Positions 35,386-44,583 of a DNA stretch of 63,844 nt are shown in pieces (position 1 is the first letter of the stretch; each line of letters begins with the position of its first letter). The notes below the pieces were generated by a model. That model was not told where the DNA came from. It ran no database searches and saw only the letters and a list, made by a program, of their open reading frames with translations. The stretch comes from Corynebacterium sp. Lineage in GTDB: Bacteria; Actinomycetota; Actinomycetes; Mycobacteriales; Mycobacteriaceae. Where the stretch lies: assembly GCF_022712195.1 (NCBI RefSeq), contig NZ_JALAGY010000084.1:1-63844 (forward strand), given 5' to 3'. A program made the position numbers and the translations under genes.

Positions 35386-36381
35386 TCAAGCCATCGGCAG
35401 GGCACCTCCGGACCATTCTGTGCTCGGTTCGGTACACGTGGCGGCGCCGGAGGACATGAGCGCCGGGTGCCACGTCCAGACGGCCTCCGGCAGGCTCTCC
35501 CGATGCGCCACAGCCCGCCCCCTGATGCGGGGCAGGACCGCCCGCCGTATGTCGTCGGCCACCTCTCCGGCGGCGAGGCGGATGCACTGGTTCGTGTAGT
35601 GCTGCAGTGCCCAGCCGAGGTGGGTTGCCTCGTTGTCCTTCCACCTCTCCCTGATGAAACTCCGTAGCGTGGTCCCGTGCCCGTCGACGGCGTGGTACAT
35701 GAAGCTGTCGATCTCGACCGCGACCTTCGCCTCAGGGATCACCAGGTCGTAGCAGTAGTTCCCGACCATCTGGTTGAGGAGCACGGTCACCGGGAGGTCG
35801 GCCAGTGCCTCCCGGACGATCTCGAAGGCCCGCCTCTCCAACAGGCTCACCGCACCGACGGGTGTGTCCCGGACCAGTGCCCTGGCACGCTCCCGGTGGC
35901 CGGACGACAGGGACAGGTCCTCCTCCAGGACCTCGCCCCCACCCTTACCGCGGTACGCCTCCGCCAGGAAAGTCCGGAGGTCAGCGTCGGGGAGGTCAGC
36001 GTCCATCGCCGCCTGCAACGGGCTGACCAGCAGGAACCCCCGCCCTTCCCTGAGCCCGCCGGGGACCCCTGACCGAATCGTCGCACAGTCGGTGGTTCGT
36101 CCCGGCCCCGGGTGCCTGGCCTGCACCGGCCAGGTGACAGGCTCACCGGTGTAGAGCTCCATGGCCGTCCTGCCCGTGTACACCAGCCCCCGGAGCTCGT
36201 GGAGTCCCCGCAGAGTGAGCATGTCGTCCGGCGGCTCCGAGCTGTAGATGCCCCGGGCGAGGCGGTACAACCTCCCGTCACGGACCTCGCGTTGGATCTG
36301 CCTTCTCGTTCTGGTGTCGAGGAGTTGGCCCGTCGACCAGAAGATCCTGTCTGTGCCGCCCGTACTGTTCATGACGCGCAT
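35386..36381 (-). CDS. AbiEi-like HTH fused to a DUF559/Vsr-like nuclease domain
   Basis: 331 aa. The N-terminus (STGQLLDTRTRRQIQREVRDGRLYRLARGIY) resembles the AbiEi antitoxin winged helix found in many actinobacterial proteins. The middle has SPLQAAMDADLP, and the C-terminus (about 200-290) has YDLVIPEAKVAVEIDSFMYH, the PD-(D/E)xK-like core of DUF559/Vsr nucleases. Such proteins are often named type IV antitoxin-like, but no toxin partner is present. It is inserted between ettA and the ssb gene, which are neighbours in M. tuberculosis. Confidence 0.7.
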   Translation of the reverse strand: MRVMNSTGGTDRIFWSTGQLLDTRTRRQIQREVRDGRLYRLARGIYSSEPPDDMLTLRGLHELRGLVYTGRTAMELYTGEPVTWPVQARHPGPGRTTDCATIRSGVPGGLREGRGFLLVSPLQAAMDADLPDADLRTFLAEAYRGKGGGEVLEEDLSLSSGHRERARALVRDTPVGAVSLLERRAFEIVREALADLPVTVLLNQMVGNYCYDLVIPEAKVAVEIDSFMYHAVDGHGTTLRSFIRERWKDNEATHLGWALQHYTNQCIRLAAGEVADDIRRAVLPRIRGRAVAHRESLPEAVWTWHPALMSSGAATCTEPSTEWSGGALPMA

Positions 36382-36408
36382 CTCCGATGGTCTCGGACGG
36401 GGCCACCG

Positions 36409-36431
36409 GGTACCGAGTCGAGCCCGGTACC
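36409..36431 (-). terminator. Hairpin after the ssb gene
   Basis: GGTACCG - 9 nt - CGGTACC, a 7-bp stem 17 nt past the ssb stop. No T-run; modest support. Confidence 0.4.
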
Positions 36432-36447
36432 GCCGGTGCGGGGGGCG

Positions 36448-37017
36448 TCAGAACGGGGCCGACGGTTCGCCGGCGGTGGCGAGCTCCTGGTCGGTGTCCC
36501 CGGGCACCGCGTCACCGTCGCCCGCGCCGACGCCGTCGGTGCCGGTGTCGGCGACTGCGGCGAACCCGCCGAAGGACGTCGCCTCCGCGCCGGCGGCACC
36601 GGAACCCGCCCCCGGACCGTCCTGCGGCTCCCTGACCTTGTCACGCTGCGACCAGGTAGACGTGGAGTGGCTCAGGTCCAGCCCGACGTTCGTGGCGGTG
36701 AGGCGCCACACGGTCTCGGGGATCTCCTTGCCCTCCCTGTTCTTCCGGGGGTTCTCCGGCACGTAGGAGTAGGAGTTCATCCTCCCCACGATCACCAGGG
36801 GCGCCCCTGTCACCACGCTGGTCAGAACATGGTCGGCCATCCGTCCCCCGCACTGCACCTCGATGAACAGGGTGCCGGAGTCCTTCCACTGCCCGTTGTC
36901 GTTCCAGCTCGGTGTGGACGCCATACGGAACGTCACGAGCTTCGGGATCGTCCGGTGTCGTGCAGGATGGGTCGCGGCGAACCCGGTCATCGTCACGGAC
37001 ATCTGTTGTGTGGCCAT
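36448..37017 (-). CDS. ssb: Single-stranded DNA-binding protein, SsbB-type paralogue
   Basis: 189 aa from ATG 37017. OB fold: SVTMTGFAATHPARH, KLVTFRMASTP, GTLFIEVQCGGRMADHVLTSVVTGAPLVIVGRM. The C-terminus is Gly/Ala-rich and acidic (GDTDQELATAGEPSAPF) and ends in PF, resembling the protein-interaction tip of SSBs. Its place next to ettA matches Rv2478c, the second mycobacterial SSB, rather than the rpsF-linked main SSB. Confidence 0.88.
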   Translation of the reverse strand: MATQQMSVTMTGFAATHPARHRTIPKLVTFRMASTPSWNDNGQWKDSGTLFIEVQCGGRMADHVLTSVVTGAPLVIVGRMNSYSYVPENPRKNREGKEIPETVWRLTATNVGLDLSHSTSTWSQRDKVREPQDGPGAGSGAAGAEATSFGGFAAVADTGTDGVGAGDGDAVPGDTDQELATAGEPSAPF

Positions 37018-37178
37018 CGCCGGCACACTCCTCCCCCGGGTCCCCCGGGATTCACGGCCCCCTCGGCCGCTGGGCCGGGGATGCCTGCCGGCGGCCGGTG
37101 GAGCCGACCCCCACCTCGTTCCCCCGGTGGAGCCATCCTCCCCACTGGCGTGACGCCGGGTCAACGACGACGGCGCGG

Positions 37179-37220
37179 CTGTGGACAACACGCCGTAAAC
37201 CGGACGGAAACTGTCCACAG
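37179..37220. promoter_or_regulatory. DnaA-box-like inverted pair upstream of ssb
   Basis: CTGTGGACA (37179-37187) and TGTCCACAG (37212-37220) form a perfect 9-bp inverted repeat. The first, read on the minus strand, contains TTGTCCACA, one base from the DnaA box TTATCCACA; the second contains CTGTCCACA. It lies 160-200 bp before the ssb start, overlapping nothing else. Confidence 0.35.
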
Positions 37221-37239
37221 TCCCCTGCGACGTGCCGGG

Positions 37240-39429
37240 CTACTCCGCCCCGGAACCGGTGTCGCGGTGCCGCTGGACACGTCGGGTCTTCTCGCTGTGC
37301 ACGTAGCCCTGCACCTCGTCCCCACGGTACTCGGTGCGGTAGTAGGCCTCGGCGTCCCCGTCCCTCCCCTCCCGGAGGTCGGCGAGCATGGCGTTGTACG
37401 CGTCGAGGTCAGCCTCGTTGTCGCGTTCGGCCTTGCGGTCGTAGCGGGCGGCCTCCTTGCGGTCCTGCCGCAGCCACTGCACCGCGTGGGCGGTACTGAC
37501 CACCAGCAGAGGCAGTTCGCTGAGGCCCCAGGCGATGGCGCCACCGGTGTGCTGCTGCTCCATCAGGTCGACGTCGAACGGCAGCTGCAGGGACAGGTAG
37601 TACGACTCCGCCAGCGGTTGCGCCATCTGCATCATCGCAATCCCGAACCAGGCGTGGAACGCCATGGAGGCGAGGGTCATCAGCAGTTTCATGAAGGGGC
37701 TGAGCTGCCGGGGCGCGGCGTCGACGCCGATGACGACCCAGTAGAAGATGTACCCGGAGATCAGGAAGTGGACCATCATGAACAGGTGGCCGGCGTGCTC
37801 GGACGCGAGGTCACTGTACAGGTCAGACAGGTACAGCGCGTAGAACCCGACGACGAACTGGAAGGACGCGACGATCGGGTTGGTGAGGAACCGGGACACC
37901 GGGTTGTTGATGAAGACCACCAGCCACTCACGCGGCCCCTGCAGTCCGTCCCGTCCGGCCGGACGCAGCGCGCGGAGCAGCAGCGTCATGGGGCCCCCGA
38001 GCACCCAGAACACCGGGATCAGCATGGTCAGCGCCATGTGCTGCAGCATGTGCGGGGCGAACATGGCCATGGAGTACATGCCCAGGCCCGAGCAGGTGAC
38101 GAAGATGAGCACGAGGTTGCCCAGCGTCCACCACACCAGGCGGCTCGTCCTCCACTCCACGCCGCGCCGGCGCACCACGATCCACGCCCACATGTACACC
38201 GCCTGCAGCAGCAGGGCGACGGTTCCGAAGACCAGGTCGAAGCGCCAGTTGGTCAGCACCGCGGCGAGGCTGAACGGCTCGGTGACGTCGAAGCCCATGA
38301 TCAGCTCGGCCGGGGTGATGTCCACGACCGCCTCGACGGGCGGGGGGATGCGGGTCAGCGACAGCGCCACGCCGACGGTGCCCGCCATCACGAACACCTC
38401 GACCAGCGCCAGACGGACGAAGGGCCGCCGCCACCACGCGCCCGACGCACCGGCGCCCGGTGCGTCCAGCTGCGGGATCGTCGAGCGACGGTGCGCGAAC
38501 CCGATCGCCGCGAGGATGAGCGTCAGCGCCGCCTTGGCCGCGATTACCCGGCCGTAGTCGGTGGTGAACCACTCGGAGAACGACAGGCGGATTCCCGCGT
38601 TGATCAGCCCGGAGACGGCTATGCCGATGATGCTGAACAGTGCGACGACGCTGTAGCGCCGGGTGATCTCGGCCAGGAACGGGCCCCGTCGGGCGGCGTG
38701 GGCGACCAGTGCCATGAGCCCGCCGATCCAGATGGCCGACAGGATGATGTGCCACAGCAGCGAGTTCACGCCGTAGTCGTGGTTGCCGCCGGACGCGGAG
38801 TGCCCCTCGAGGGCGATCGGGATCAGGGAGGCGACGGCGATGACGAAGAACACCGGCTGCCAGATCCACCGTCGGGTCAGCAGGGACAGGACGGTGACCG
38901 CGGCGGCGATACCGGCGATCCACAGCATCGCCTTCGCCGTCGACACCTGGGCGATCGCGACGTCCCACATCGACGGCTGAAGTGTGTCCGCCAGCGGCAG
39001 GCCGGAGGCGTCGGAGAGGTAGAGCGGGACCAGCAGCAGCGCACACACCGCCCACCCGGCCATGGCCCACGTCCCGGTGCGGGACGCCCGGAAACCGTCG
39101 AGGTCCAGGTAGCCGTCCTTCCGCGGCTGGGCGCCGAAGGCGCTCATCAGGAACGAGCCGACGCCGAGGCAGGCCAGAACCGTGCCGGTGCCCCTGACCA
39201 GCGGCACGCCCCAGGAGGTCACGGGGCCGGGGTCGGAGATGCCGAGGACCGCCAGCGACTGCCCGAAGAAGGCGTCGCCGATGACCGCGGCGACGAGACC
39301 CGCCATCACCGCGGCGATGACGTAGAGGGCGACCGGGGAACCGAGCTGGCCCCCGCGGCGGGTGGGGGGCGGGGAGTTCCTGTCCGGGGATCCAGTGGCT
39401 GATTCGGTGGCTACGGCCGCGTCTGACAT
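37240..39429 (-). CDS. CopD - CtaG fusion membrane protein
   Basis: 729 aa, about 15 membrane helices. The N-terminal part (about 30-380) is a copper-resistance D domain (WHIILSAIWIGGLMALVAH, SFSEWFTTDYGRVIAAK). The C-terminal part (about 410-690) is a CtaG-caa3 domain (MYSMAMFAPHMLQHMALTMLIPVFWVLGGP, HFLISGYIFYWVVIGVD) implicated in copper delivery to cytochrome oxidase. Met/His clusters fit copper handling. ATG 39429 chosen; the frame extends 36 codons upstream without support. Such fusions are usual in corynebacteria and mycobacteria. Confidence 0.88.
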   Translation of the reverse strand: MSDAAVATESATGSPDRNSPPPTRRGGQLGSPVALYVIAAVMAGLVAAVIGDAFFGQSLAVLGISDPGPVTSWGVPLVRGTGTVLACLGVGSFLMSAFGAQPRKDGYLDLDGFRASRTGTWAMAGWAVCALLLVPLYLSDASGLPLADTLQPSMWDVAIAQVSTAKAMLWIAGIAAAVTVLSLLTRRWIWQPVFFVIAVASLIPIALEGHSASGGNHDYGVNSLLWHIILSAIWIGGLMALVAHAARRGPFLAEITRRYSVVALFSIIGIAVSGLINAGIRLSFSEWFTTDYGRVIAAKAALTLILAAIGFAHRRSTIPQLDAPGAGASGAWWRRPFVRLALVEVFVMAGTVGVALSLTRIPPPVEAVVDITPAELIMGFDVTEPFSLAAVLTNWRFDLVFGTVALLLQAVYMWAWIVVRRRGVEWRTSRLVWWTLGNLVLIFVTCSGLGMYSMAMFAPHMLQHMALTMLIPVFWVLGGPMTLLLRALRPAGRDGLQGPREWLVVFINNPVSRFLTNPIVASFQFVVGFYALYLSDLYSDLASEHAGHLFMMVHFLISGYIFYWVVIGVDAAPRQLSPFMKLLMTLASMAFHAWFGIAMMQMAQPLAESYYLSLQLPFDVDLMEQQHTGGAIAWGLSELPLLVVSTAHAVQWLRQDRKEAARYDRKAERDNEADLDAYNAMLADLREGRDGDAEAYYRTEYRGDEVQGYVHSEKTRRVQRHRDTGSGAE

Positions 39430-39509
39430 GTCCTGAACGTTACTAGCTGGGACCCCTGTACCCCGATTCCACGCCCCACGGTCCGCGTGCACTACGATGT
39501 CTAGCGCAA

Positions 39510-39583
39510 GCCTCCGTAGCTCAGTGGATGAGAGCAACCGGTTTCTACCCGGTCGGTCGCGGGTTCGAATCCTGCCGGGGGCG
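39510..39583 (+). tRNA. tRNA-Arg (UCU)
   Basis: Acceptor GCCTCCG/CGGGGGC (one T-G pair), D arm GCTC...GAGC, anticodon stem ACCGG/CCGGT around TTTCTAC with anticodon TCT, T arm GCGGG-TTCGAAT-CCTGC, discriminator G, CCA encoded at 39584-39586. The 3' two-thirds is overlapped antisense by the acyltransferase gene. Confidence 0.95.
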
Positions 39584-40603
39584 CCACGAGGGGCCCCGGT
39601 CCCTGCCGGACGCCAGGTACCTGAACGGTGCCAGCAGCAGCCCCGCCACCGTCGAGGCGTACCACCGGAGGGCGCGGTCGAGCGGCCCCCAGGCCAGCAG
39701 CCACGTCGCCACCAGAGCCAGCACCAGGCAGATGCCGAGAACCACCAGCTGCCCCTGGTCGCTGACGCTCCCGCCGAGCGTGGGCTGCAGGGCGCGCACG
39801 ACGAAGCCGTGGACGACGTAGACCGAGAGACTGTTGCGTCCGACGGTGGCGAGCAGTGAGTTGCGCTCCCCCACCCACGCCAGCAGCGCGAGGGTCATCA
39901 ACATCGCCGCCACGTCGAGGACCAGACGGATGGCGGCCCCGTCGACGACGCCGACACCGAAGTGGACGAACCTGTCGTTGCCGTAGAACCAGTCGTTGTT
40001 GAGCTCGTCGACGTAGAAGAAGCCGACCATGGTCACGGCGGCGACGGTGAGGGCGACCCTGCGTCCCACGTCAAGGCTGCCCGCCCACTGCAGCATCCGC
40101 GCCCCGTAGAGCTTCCCGACGACGAAGAAGGGCCAGAAGACCAGGGTGCGGACCACGGAGAGTTCACTGTCGACGGCGGGCACCGCGGCACCGACGAGGC
40201 CGGTCACCAGGGAGACGGCGAGCACCGTCCGGGGGAAGCGTTCGATGAGGGGGACGGTGAGCGTCCACCACGCCATCGACAGGAGGAACCACGAGTACCA
40301 GAAGGGGGTGAGGAAGTCGTAGTCCGGGGACAGGCCGAACAGCTGCATCCACATCCACATCAGCGGGAGCACCGTGGCCAGCAGGACGAGGAAGACGAGA
40401 ATGCGCTCTGCGAGCCGGTTGGACTTCGCGGTGATGCCCGCCAGGAAGATGAACGCGGGCATGTGGAACGAGTAGATGAGGTACATCGGCGCACGCAGGA
40501 CGTCAGCGTCCCACGGCGACGCCCGTGCCAGCAGATGGCCGAGGACGACGGTGAAGATGAGGACACCTTTTGCGCGGTCGAGGCGATGATTGCGGGTGGA
40601 CAT
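39545..40603 (-). CDS. Acyltransferase-3 family membrane protein, 3' end inside tRNA-Arg
   Basis: 352 aa, about ten membrane helices. The start RLDRAKGVLIFTVVLGHLL carries the family's His and basic entry; YSFHMPAFIFLAGI follows. Such enzymes O-acylate (often acetylate or succinylate) cell-wall sugars or lipids. The last about 14 residues (RPRQDSNPRPTG) are encoded by the antisense strand of tRNA-Arg, so the stop lies in the tRNA. 28 nt downstream of a second acyltransferase gene on the same strand. Confidence 0.82.
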   Translation of the reverse strand: MSTRNHRLDRAKGVLIFTVVLGHLLARASPWDADVLRAPMYLIYSFHMPAFIFLAGITAKSNRLAERILVFLVLLATVLPLMWMWMQLFGLSPDYDFLTPFWYSWFLLSMAWWTLTVPLIERFPRTVLAVSLVTGLVGAAVPAVDSELSVVRTLVFWPFFVVGKLYGARMLQWAGSLDVGRRVALTVAAVTMVGFFYVDELNNDWFYGNDRFVHFGVGVVDGAAIRLVLDVAAMLMTLALLAWVGERNSLLATVGRNSLSVYVVHGFVVRALQPTLGGSVSDQGQLVVLGICLVLALVATWLLAWGPLDRALRWYASTVAGLLLAPFRYLASGRDRGPSWRPRQDSNPRPTG

Positions 40604-40631
40604 CCGGCCACCCTAACGCGGACGGGACCCC

Positions 40632-41729
40632 TCAGGCACGGCCGGCGAGGAATCTCCGCCGCATCCGGTCGGGCCGCCGGAACAACCAGGCGCCTCCACA
40701 CGACATGAGCACCCGGAACAGCCCCAGGCACAGGACGACCGTGATCCCGCCGAGGATCAACGGCTGCAGGGGCAGCCCGGGGTCGGACGGGAGAACGAGG
40801 TCGAAGGCGAAGGTGACGGTGGCCAGCACCATGATGTGCATCAGGAACACCGGCAGCGTCCGCGCGCCGACCCTGCTGAACGGCACGGTGACCCGCCAGG
40901 ACTCCATGCAGGAGAAGATGCTGATCACGGCGATGATCCCCACCGTCGCGAGGAACAGTCGCACCGGGCCGTTGAGCCCGAAGTTGAAGTGGTCGTAGCT
41001 CGCGTCGATCCAGATGGCGACTGCGGCGTAGACCGTCACGGAGACGGCGACGACGAGCAGCGACCGGCGTTGCGCCATCCGGTGGATCCACGGTGCGGCG
41101 TACATGCCCAGCAGGTAGAAGAAGTAGGTGTGAAGGATGTCGTTCCACGGCCAGCCGAATTCCGCCGTGGGACTCGCCACGCTCACCGCACCGGCCAGGA
41201 TGAGCTGGAGCACCGGCGGAACCCGGCGCGTCAGCTTCGACACCACGGCGAACAGTGCGAGCGCGTAGAGGAACCACAGGTAGGACTCCGGGCCGAGGAC
41301 CGCTCTGCCGATGTTCTCCAGCATCGAGGCCCAGTTCGCCGGGTCGACCCCGGGTGGTGGCGGGACGGCTCCACTGTGCCCGACGGAGGTGGGCGGCACC
41401 ATCGACAGCCAGATCTCACGGACAGGGACCCAGACCACGAACAGCCAGACCATGATCCACACGCGCCGGTCGGCGAAGGAACGCCAGCTCTCGGAGAGCG
41501 CCTTCGCCGCGAACAGTCCCGTCAGCAGGAAGAACAGCGGCATGCGTAGTGGGCCGAGCATCAGGTTGATGCGTTCCCATTCGCCGGTCCCGTAGCCGTT
41601 GTTGTTCAGGTTGATGACCGCGTGCCCCGCCACGACGAGGAGGATGCAGAAGCCCTTGGCCGCGTCCACCCACCCGACCCGTCCGATACGAGGGGTGCCC
41701 GACGACGGTGGGGTCACTTCGGGGGGCAC
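40632..41729 (-). CDS. Acyltransferase-3 family membrane protein
   Basis: 365 aa, about ten membrane helices. GWVDAAKGFCILLVVAGHAVI and LRMPLFFLLTGLFAAK are the typical first two helices with the conserved His. FLMHIMVLATVTFAF is the late helix with a second His. Distinct from its neighbour in sequence, so this is not a recent tandem duplication. Substrate unknown; in corynebacteria related proteins acetylate trehalose mycolates or decorate envelope glycans. Confidence 0.82.
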   Translation of the reverse strand: MPPEVTPPSSGTPRIGRVGWVDAAKGFCILLVVAGHAVINLNNNGYGTGEWERINLMLGPLRMPLFFLLTGLFAAKALSESWRSFADRRVWIMVWLFVVWVPVREIWLSMVPPTSVGHSGAVPPPPGVDPANWASMLENIGRAVLGPESYLWFLYALALFAVVSKLTRRVPPVLQLILAGAVSVASPTAEFGWPWNDILHTYFFYLLGMYAAPWIHRMAQRRSLLVVAVSVTVYAAVAIWIDASYDHFNFGLNGPVRLFLATVGIIAVISIFSCMESWRVTVPFSRVGARTLPVFLMHIMVLATVTFAFDLVLPSDPGLPLQPLILGGITVVLCLGLFRVLMSCGGAWLFRRPDRMRRRFLAGRA

Positions 41730-41854
41730 CGCATCCGCTCGCTCTCTGGAGATTCTTCACACTACTTCTGGGATGTCTGCGACTGACGCTACTACGGGCA
41801 GTCCCCCGCCCGGGCGACGGGCCGGGCCCGGGCCGGGGCCGGGGGCGCCCCCAG

Positions 41855-43510
41855 CTAACCGAAGGTCAGTCCGAACACCGGGACGGCCAGTCCGAAGACG
41901 GTGAGGGTGATCAGGAAGACCGCGATGACGTTCAGCCAGAACCCGCCCTTGAGCATGTCGCCGGCCTTGACGTACCCCGACCCGTAGGCGATGGCGTTGG
42001 GCGGTGTCGCCACCGGCAGCATGAAGGCGCAGGTCGCGGCGAGTGCGGTGGGGATCACCAGGAACATCACGTTCATGTCGTTGTTCGCGGTCAGCCCGAT
42101 GCCCACGGCGACGCCGCCCATGATCGGCAGGAACGTCGCGGCGGTGGCGGTGTTGGAGGTGAACTCGGTGAGGATGAGCACCACGCCGGCGATGGCGAAC
42201 ACCAGCAGCACCAGCGGGAGGGCGTCCATGCCCTTGGCCATCTCACCGATCCACAGCGACAGACCGGAGGCGGACACCATGGACGACAGTGCGAGACCGC
42301 CGCCGAAGAGGATCAGGACGTCCCACGGGACCTCCTTGGTGTGCTCCCAGTCCATGACACGGGTGCCGCGACTGTTGACCGGGATGACGTACATCAGGAC
42401 CGCGGCCGTCATGGCGATGGCGGCGTCGGCGATGGTGATCGACCACCAGGACACGTACTCGGCGAGCAGCGGGAAGGAGATCCACGCCACCGCGGTGCAC
42501 ACGAAGATGACGCCGGCGGTGACCTCTGCACGGGTGACGGCACCCATGTTGTCGATCTCCTTGCGGATCAGTTCCTTGCCTCCCGGGATCTCGTCCATCT
42601 CCGGCTTGAAGACGGTGACGAGGACGAGCCAGGCCAGGACGGTGAACACGATGGCGAGCGGCAGGCCGACGGCCATCCACTTGCCGAAGCCGATCTCGAT
42701 GCCGTGGCTCGAGGACATGTACGCGGCCATCAGGGCGTTGGGCGGGGTGCCGATCAGCGTGCCGAGGGAACCGATGGAGGCTGCGTAGGCGATGGCCAGC
42801 ATCAAGGCGGTGGCGAACTTCTTCTGGTTCTGGTGCCCGCCGACGCGTTCCGCGGTCAGCGCCAGCACCGACACGCCGATGGGCAGCATCACCACGGCGG
42901 TGGCGGTGTTCGACACCCACATCGACATGAACCCGGTGGCGACCATGAAGCCCAGGACCAGCTGCTTGGGCTTCGTCCCGACCCACAGCACCACCAGCAG
43001 TGCCACCCGTCGGTGCAGACCCCACCGTTGGATGCCGAGTGCGAGGATGAACCCGCCCATGAACAGGAAGATCGTGGGTTCGGCGTAGGCGACGGAGACG
43101 TCGCCGAAGCCGGCGACCTGGAGCACCGGGAAAGCCACCAGGGGAACCATCGCGGTCGCCGCGAGCGGCAACGCCCCGGTCATCCACCAGGCGCCCATCA
43201 GGACCGCCACGGCGGCGGTCACACGGATCGTGTCGATGTCGAACGGTCCGTTGTCGTCGTCCGGGTAGGCCTCGTTGACGAGGTCCGCCCCGTTCGACGG
43301 GAAGATGAAGTAGATGACGACGGCGAGCAGGAGGCCGACGCCGAGGCCGATGAACTTCTTGCGGTTGTTGGCGCGTTCGACGTCGCCGGCCTGCCGCTGC
43401 TCCTCTGTGTTCTGAACTTCCGTGTTCTGATCCTCTGCGGTGGGGTTGTCGGCCACCGACAGGGCGTCTGGGTCGGACGGGCGCCCGCCCTCTCCGGCTG
43501 TGTGAGACAT
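41855..43510 (-). CDS. DASS/SLC13-family dicarboxylate transporter
   Basis: 551 aa from ATG 43510 (GAGAGGATC upstream). Two SNT motifs, SNTATAVVMLP and SNTATAATFLP, mark the sodium/carboxylate sites of the DASS family, and ATPPNAIAYGSGYV is the conserved segment near the end. The N-terminal about 55 residues are hydrophilic. C. glutamicum imports succinate, fumarate and malate by a homologue (DccT). A dicarboxylate role fits the nearby pathway end product succinate only loosely. Confidence 0.87.
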   Translation of the reverse strand: MSHTAGEGGRPSDPDALSVADNPTAEDQNTEVQNTEEQRQAGDVERANNRKKFIGLGVGLLLAVVIYFIFPSNGADLVNEAYPDDDNGPFDIDTIRVTAAVAVLMGAWWMTGALPLAATAMVPLVAFPVLQVAGFGDVSVAYAEPTIFLFMGGFILALGIQRWGLHRRVALLVVLWVGTKPKQLVLGFMVATGFMSMWVSNTATAVVMLPIGVSVLALTAERVGGHQNQKKFATALMLAIAYAASIGSLGTLIGTPPNALMAAYMSSSHGIEIGFGKWMAVGLPLAIVFTVLAWLVLVTVFKPEMDEIPGGKELIRKEIDNMGAVTRAEVTAGVIFVCTAVAWISFPLLAEYVSWWSITIADAAIAMTAAVLMYVIPVNSRGTRVMDWEHTKEVPWDVLILFGGGLALSSMVSASGLSLWIGEMAKGMDALPLVLLVFAIAGVVLILTEFTSNTATAATFLPIMGGVAVGIGLTANNDMNVMFLVIPTALAATCAFMLPVATPPNAIAYGSGYVKAGDMLKGGFWLNVIAVFLITLTVFGLAVPVFGLTFG

Positions 43511-43714
43511 GTCGTGATCCTCTCGTGGACAGTGAACGTCAATCACAAGAGTAAGGCCATTAGTATCCCGAGGCTAATGGTGTCCCGAACGGGGTTGACG
43601 GCCCATTCCCCTGGCCGGCTCCGCCCCGACAGGTTCCGACTCTCCGTCGGCGCCGGCTCCCCGTGTAGCCTAAAGTGGCACTTCACCCCGTCCACACCGA
43701 GGAGTCCCGCCATC

Positions 43715-44548
43715 GTGTTCCGTCGTTCCCGCCGTCCCGCCTCCCTCCCAGCTCCGGGCCCGGACCGTGTCGCCGTCGTGACCGGCGCGTCGTCGGGTAT
43801 CGGGCAGGCGATCGCGGTGGAGCTCGGCTGCCGCGGACACAACCTCCTCCTCGTCGCCCGGACGCCCGGCCCGATGGAACAGGTCCGGGAGGAACTCGCC
43901 ACCGCCCGTCCGGACGTCCGCGTGGAGATCCGCGCCTGCGACCTCGCCGACTCCGCGGCCCGCGCCGTGCTCATCGACGAACTCAGGACGCGCGACGTCC
44001 ACATCATCGTCAACTCCGCGGGCGTGGCCACCTTCGGCCAGTTCCGCAAGCTGGACCCGTCCTATGAACGGCTCCAGTTCGAGCTGAACGCCACCGCGGT
44101 GTTCGAGCTCACCGCCGCGGTGCTGCCGGGGATGGTGGACGGCGGCGACGCGGGCATCGTCAACGTGGGCTCGGTCGCCGGCAATGCCGCCATCCCGAAC
44201 AACGCCACCTACGTGGGCACCAAGGCGATGGTCAACACCTTCACGGAGGCGCTGCACTACGAGCTGAAGGACACCGGTGTGCGGTGCACCCTGCTGGCCC
44301 CCGGGCCGGTGCGCGAGGAGGTGAAGGACGACGCGGAGCGGACGGTCGTCGACCGTGCCACCCCGGACTTCGTGTGGACGACGTACCCGGACTGCGCGAC
44401 GGAGACGCTCGACGCCCTCGCCGCGAACAGGCTGCGCGTCGTCCCCGGCGGGCTGTCGAAGGTGGCCAACGTGCTGTCCACCTACCTTCCCCGGCGGCTG
44501 ACCGCCCCCCTGTTCGGCGCGGCGTACTCACGCATGGCTGAAGACTAG
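43715..44548 (+). CDS. cmrA: Mycolate beta-ketoacyl reductase CmrA (short-chain dehydrogenase)
   Basis: 277 aa from GTG 43715 (GAGGAG upstream). SDR motifs are [23 protein letters not shown] and catalytic [24 protein letters not shown]. The C-terminal [10 protein letters not shown]...VPDFxW-like and [22 protein letters not shown] closely follow Rv2509. That enzyme reduces the 3-oxo intermediate of mycolic acid synthesis at the membrane. Location directly before orn equals Rv2509-Rv2511. The frame is open far upstream but that stretch is antisense to the DASS gene. Confidence 0.9.
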   Translation: MFRRSRRPASLPAPGPDRVAVVTGASSGIGQAIAVELGCRGHNLLLVARTPGPMEQVREELATARPDVRVEIRACDLADSAARAVLIDELRTRDVHIIVNSAGVATFGQFRKLDPSYERLQFELNATAVFELTAAVLPGMVDGGDAGIVNVGSVAGNAAIPNNATYVGTKAMVNTFTEALHYELKDTGVRCTLLAPGPVREEVKDDAERTVVDRATPDFVWTTYPDCATETLDALAANRLRVVPGGLSKVANVLSTYLPRRLTAPLFGAAYSRMAED

Positions 44549-44583
44549 AGACGACGAGAGACGACGAGAAAGGTCCTGCAACC

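Noticed and set aside
36112..39402. 1,096-codon open frame on the + strand
   Set aside because: It runs antisense to the AbiEi-like, ssb and CopD-CtaG genes, is rich in Gly/Arg/His/Val/Asp typical of GC-rich shadows, and matches no family.
41708..43714. In-frame N-terminal extension of cmrA
   Set aside because: The extension is antisense to the DASS transporter. Homology to Rv2509 begins only after GTG 43715, which has a ribosome site.
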